From an uncultured Anaerolineae bacterium (GTDB taxonomy: Bacteria > Chloroflexota > Anaerolineae > Anaerolineales > Villigracilaceae): a stretch of 64,000 nt of DNA. Position numbers and translations under genes: made by a program. The stretch is taken from assembly GCA_937120535.1 (NCBI GenBank), contig CAKZJX010000011.1, positions 24,152-88,151 of the forward strand. The letters run 5' to 3'. Shown here piece by piece: positions 61,440-64,000 of the stretch; within the stretch, counting starts at the first letter, position 1; each line of letters begins with the position of its first letter. Under the pieces are notes generated by a model. That model made no database searches. It worked only from the letters and a program-made list of their open reading frames with translations, and was not told where the DNA came from.

Positions 61440-62780
61440 TCAGCCGACCTGGGCCGGCGCCTGGCGCTCTTTACCCCAGAGCCAGAACGCGCCCAAGCCG
61501 AACAGGATCACCCCTAGGTTGATCAGCCAACCCAGGAGGCCGATGGGGATCAAGGGGAAGCGCAGCAAGGCCAAGACGATCACCAGGACAATCACACCCA
61601 CGATCATCGGCCAGAACCGATGGCCGGCCCACGGTGAATTGAAGCCCTGCAGCAACCAAGAGCCGAGCGCCTGGCCCACGATGATCTTGGTCCCGTAGGA
61701 TACAACGATGACGAAGACGGTAATCAACAACGCCAGCAGGCTCAACCCAAAGAAGGCAACGGCGGTGCTCAGGCCGCTCAAGGTCAGGACGCCGAAGATC
61801 AGGCTGGCGAACAAGGTGATCGCCCCGATCAGGAACAGGGCGAAGAGGACAACAGGATAGGCTAGAGCGCCCCACCCTAAGCTAGACCAGGGTCGGTTGC
61901 GCAGGATTTCGGCCGGCGCAGAGAGTAGATTTGGCAGGCGCCAGGCCAGGAGGGCGCCTAGTAGGATCAGGGTGGCCGCCTGACGCAGGGCATCGAGCGC
62001 CCAGTCGATCACCCGCTGGGCTGGCGTGTTGGCTGGGACAGGCTCAGGTTCATCGAGCGGTTCGATGCGCTGCACCGTGCCGCCGACCACGCCGTTGGGG
62101 ATCGGCACGTCCACTGTGCCGCTGTAGGTCAAGTTGCCGCCGATGCGGGCCTGCGGGCTCACGGTCAAGCCGCCTGGGACGCTGGGGATGGCCACGGCGC
62201 TATCGCTAATATAGGTTTCGACCGGTATGAAGCGTTCGGAATCGGCGGCGACATCCACCCAGGCATAGACATCGCCGTCCACTCGGCCGCGGAGCTCCAG
62301 GGCAGAGGTTGCGGCGTGCAAGGTGCCGGCCAGGTCGCCCGCCAGGAGGGCTTGGCCGCTGCCAAGCACTACATCGCCCAAGATGCGGCTATTGGGGAGG
62401 GTCTCCAGCGAAGCGCCGGCGGCAAAGAGATCGTCGGCGATTTGGGCGCCTTCGCCGATCTGAATGACGAGGCCGGCCATGCGGACATCGTCGTTGATCG
62501 CGCCGTTGATCACCACGCTCTCGCCGGCCACGATAACATCGCCTTCCACCGTACCATTGATGAATAGAGTTTCGGCAACGGCCACCAAATCGCCCCGGAT
62601 GACGCCGTTTATCCGAATCGTATCCGCAGCCGCATACAGGTCGTCTTCGATGACTTCGCCTTCCTGGAACAGGAGGGTTTCTTCGGCGCGGCCTTCCCAG
62701 GCGTAAGCCAAGGGGCGCAGGAACAGGGCCGGCGCTAGGACGATTGCCAAGATTAGAACGATTCTCAAGCGATTGGACAT
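61440..62780 (-). CDS. Bactofilin-like polymer-forming membrane protein
   Basis: The 446-residue protein has a signal/anchor, then a beta-helix region of ~16-residue repeats (IRINGVIRGDLVAVAE, LFINGTVEGDVIVAG, VVINGAINDDVRMAG) typical of polymer-forming cytoskeletal proteins, then a C-terminal part with about four to five spans. The beta-helix would face outside. The fusion of bactofilin-like repeats with membrane spans differs from canonical small bactofilins. AGGAGGT precedes the ATG. Confidence 0.85.
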   Translation of the reverse strand: MSNRLRIVLILAIVLAPALFLRPLAYAWEGRAEETLLFQEGEVIEDDLYAAADTIRINGVIRGDLVAVAETLFINGTVEGDVIVAGESVVINGAINDDVRMAGLVIQIGEGAQIADDLFAAGASLETLPNSRILGDVVLGSGQALLAGDLAGTLHAATSALELRGRVDGDVYAWVDVAADSERFIPVETYISDSAVAIPSVPGGLTVSPQARIGGNLTYSGTVDVPIPNGVVGGTVQRIEPLDEPEPVPANTPAQRVIDWALDALRQAATLILLGALLAWRLPNLLSAPAEILRNRPWSSLGWGALAYPVVLFALFLIGAITLFASLIFGVLTLSGLSTAVAFFGLSLLALLITVFVIVVSYGTKIIVGQALGSWLLQGFNSPWAGHRFWPMIVGVIVLVIVLALLRFPLIPIGLLGWLINLGVILFGLGAFWLWGKERQAPAQVG

Positions 62781-62930
62781 ATCTACCTCCTAAAGATCAT
62801 ATTTCTACAACAATATACGGAGCTAACCGTAGAACGTAGCAAAATCCGCCGACTGTCCTGCCGCCAACGCCCAATTGCCCAAACGCACCGCCATCCACGG
62901 ATAAAATCCCCGCAAAGAAAAGCCGCCCGA

Positions 62931-63887
62931 TTAGGTTTCCCGCTCATCCCGGTGCGAAAGAGCTGTTTCCCAAGAGGCACGGTCTGGATGGTGCTCTCGG
63001 AATACAAGGTAAGGCGCTCGTTGTTCGAGCAGACGCAACTGAACAGCTCGCTCAACAGGATAATTGGTGATCACTAATTCCGTAACCTTGTCCCGTTTTG
63101 CTCCGTTGCAATTAATTGCCCGATTTGCCAGAACCTCATCTATGGCAAAATGCAGGGCGGCATAAAGAGATCGGACAATAACTGTGTCGGAGTTGGAGAG
63201 CATGACGTAGACGTTATTTCGGCTCAACCCAATGCACACCTCTCGCAACCTTTCCTGGTCTTGGAGACGAAAGCCGTTGGCATAATATGAAGTGAAATTC
63301 GCGGTTCGGGAGACAGGTACATACGGCGGGTCAAAGTACACCCAATCGCCTGGCTTCGCCCTATCGAGTACTGTCTCAAACGGTGCGCAGATGATTTCAA
63401 CGTTCTGTAGCGCCTGGGATACTTCCAACAGGTTCTCTCTATCCAGATAGTTAGGCGACTTATATCGCCCAAATGGAACATTAAATTGCCCCCGTTGATT
63501 GACTCGGTACAAGCCATTGTAGGCTGTCTTGTTCATATAGATCATGCGGGCCGCTCGTTCAGGCAAGCTTAATGCCCAGGGGTCTTTGCTTCGTATCTCG
63601 TAGTAAAACTCTTTACTATATGGAAATTCTGTCAGAATGCGAATCACCTCTGCGACATGGTCGCGAATCGCTAAATAAGCATCTATCAGCTCAGCATTGA
63701 TATCTGAGAGAACTGCTCGATCGATTCGCCTTTCCCGGTAAAGGCGAAAGAAAAGTGCGCCGCTTCCAACGAACGGCTCATGGTACGCATGGAAGCGGAT
63801 AGGCGCGCGCTCCATGAGCGCATCCGCTAATTGTGCCTTGCCGCCAGCCCATTTCAAAAACGGTCGTGGAACAGGTAGATCGCCCAT
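62931..63887 (-). CDS. D12-class DNA adenine methyltransferase (Dam-like)
   Basis: The 318-residue protein has the SAM motif [18 protein letters not shown], the [22 protein letters not shown] loop, and the catalytic [12 protein letters not shown], the D12 order of Dam and DpnM. It methylates N6 of adenine, with GATC the usual target, but the specificity is not provable here. No restriction enzyme gene is complete in the window. It may be a solitary or partner methylase. Confidence 0.92.
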   Translation of the reverse strand: MGDLPVPRPFLKWAGGKAQLADALMERAPIRFHAYHEPFVGSGALFFRLYRERRIDRAVLSDINAELIDAYLAIRDHVAEVIRILTEFPYSKEFYYEIRSKDPWALSLPERAARMIYMNKTAYNGLYRVNQRGQFNVPFGRYKSPNYLDRENLLEVSQALQNVEIICAPFETVLDRAKPGDWVYFDPPYVPVSRTANFTSYYANGFRLQDQERLREVCIGLSRNNVYVMLSNSDTVIVRSLYAALHFAIDEVLANRAINCNGAKRDKVTELVITNYPVERAVQLRLLEQRAPYLVFREHHPDRASWETALSHRDERET

Positions 63888-63930
63888 CTTACAACCTAAA
63901 GTACAAACGCAGCCAATCTTCTAACTCACC

Positions 63931-64000
63931 TTACGCAGCAAGTTGAGCGGGATGGAGTTCCCGCAAAGCAGCGAAGGCAGATTGGATGGCGCGCAAATAC
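63931..64000 (-). CDS. C-terminal tail of an unidentified gene at the window edge
   Basis: One minus-strand frame is open from the edge to a TAA at 63931-63933 and reads YLRAIQSAFAALRELHPAQLAA, an amphipathic helix of ordinary composition. It stops 43 bp before the methyltransferase start. Too short to identify. A restriction enzyme or methylase partner would be a natural guess but is not supported. Confidence 0.3.
   Translation of the reverse strand, partial: YLRAIQSAFAALRELHPAQLAA

Overview
The window reads as about 64 kb of a Chloroflexota chromosome, probably Anaerolineae-like. This is inferred from gene content and protein style, not from a marker gene. The pointers are high G+C, many envelope proteins with Thr-Pro linkers (VanW, LCP, DUF3048, DUF4349, RodZ-like), a Hanks kinase fused to a beta-propeller, two MurJ copies, and thermophile-associated genes (protein disulfide oxidoreductase, adenosine-specific kinase). 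No rRNA, tRNA or CRISPR array was found. Both window edges cut genes.

Layout. 1-11.3 kb (minus strand): envelope and signalling genes (DUF3048 lipoprotein, LCP ligase, HEAT, Trm112-like, VanW, then a tightly coupled ICMT-like / HerA-like ATPase / phospholipase-D lipoprotein / Ser-Thr kinase operon). 11.4-24.7 kb: DUF4349, MurJ-1, adenosine kinase, an internally deleted IS, PDO, L9, a RodZ-like two-HTH gene split at a run of nine A, RimO, CopD-like, TPR, MurJ-2 preceded by a structured RNA and terminator, and an SDR. 24.8-28.4 kb: an unusual operon of two ArsA/Get3-like ATPases with three paralogous ~85-95-aa proteins, plus a divergent membrane protein. 28.5-31.3 kb: CstA and a CxxC partner behind a consensus promoter and a long leader with an attenuator-like hairpin. 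31.3-32.1 kb: two tandem MITEs and a decayed transposase.

32.1-39.3 kb: PanE, DUF503, CtaA and a four-gene cassette (SGNH, MBOAT, ACP, fatty acyl-AMP ligase) with the architecture of a Dlt operon in which a fatty-acyl activator replaces the D-alanine ligase. 39.7-50.3 kb: AlaS, GH13 glucosidase, a two-component system, lytic transglycosylase, a membrane protein behind a LexA-type palindrome, a third MITE, a cold-shock protein with a leader terminator, and an aminotransferase. 50.4-54.7 kb: sugar nucleotidyltransferase and a Ni/Co ECF transporter (CbiM-Q-O) with a Fur-family regulator carrying its own operator. 54.8-58.2 kb: a junction joining a 5'-truncated lysA to a 5'-truncated CHAT protease gene, followed by a zinc-ribbon and a membrane protein. 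58.2-64 kb: a radical-SAM pair, a DinB-like protein, a bactofilin-like protein and a D12-class adenine methylase.

The strongest candidates for undescribed biology are the ArsA pair with its three small PPYY proteins, the Dlt-like acylation cassette, and a MITE family whose ends lie exactly 8 bp from TTGACA promoter hexamers on three sides.
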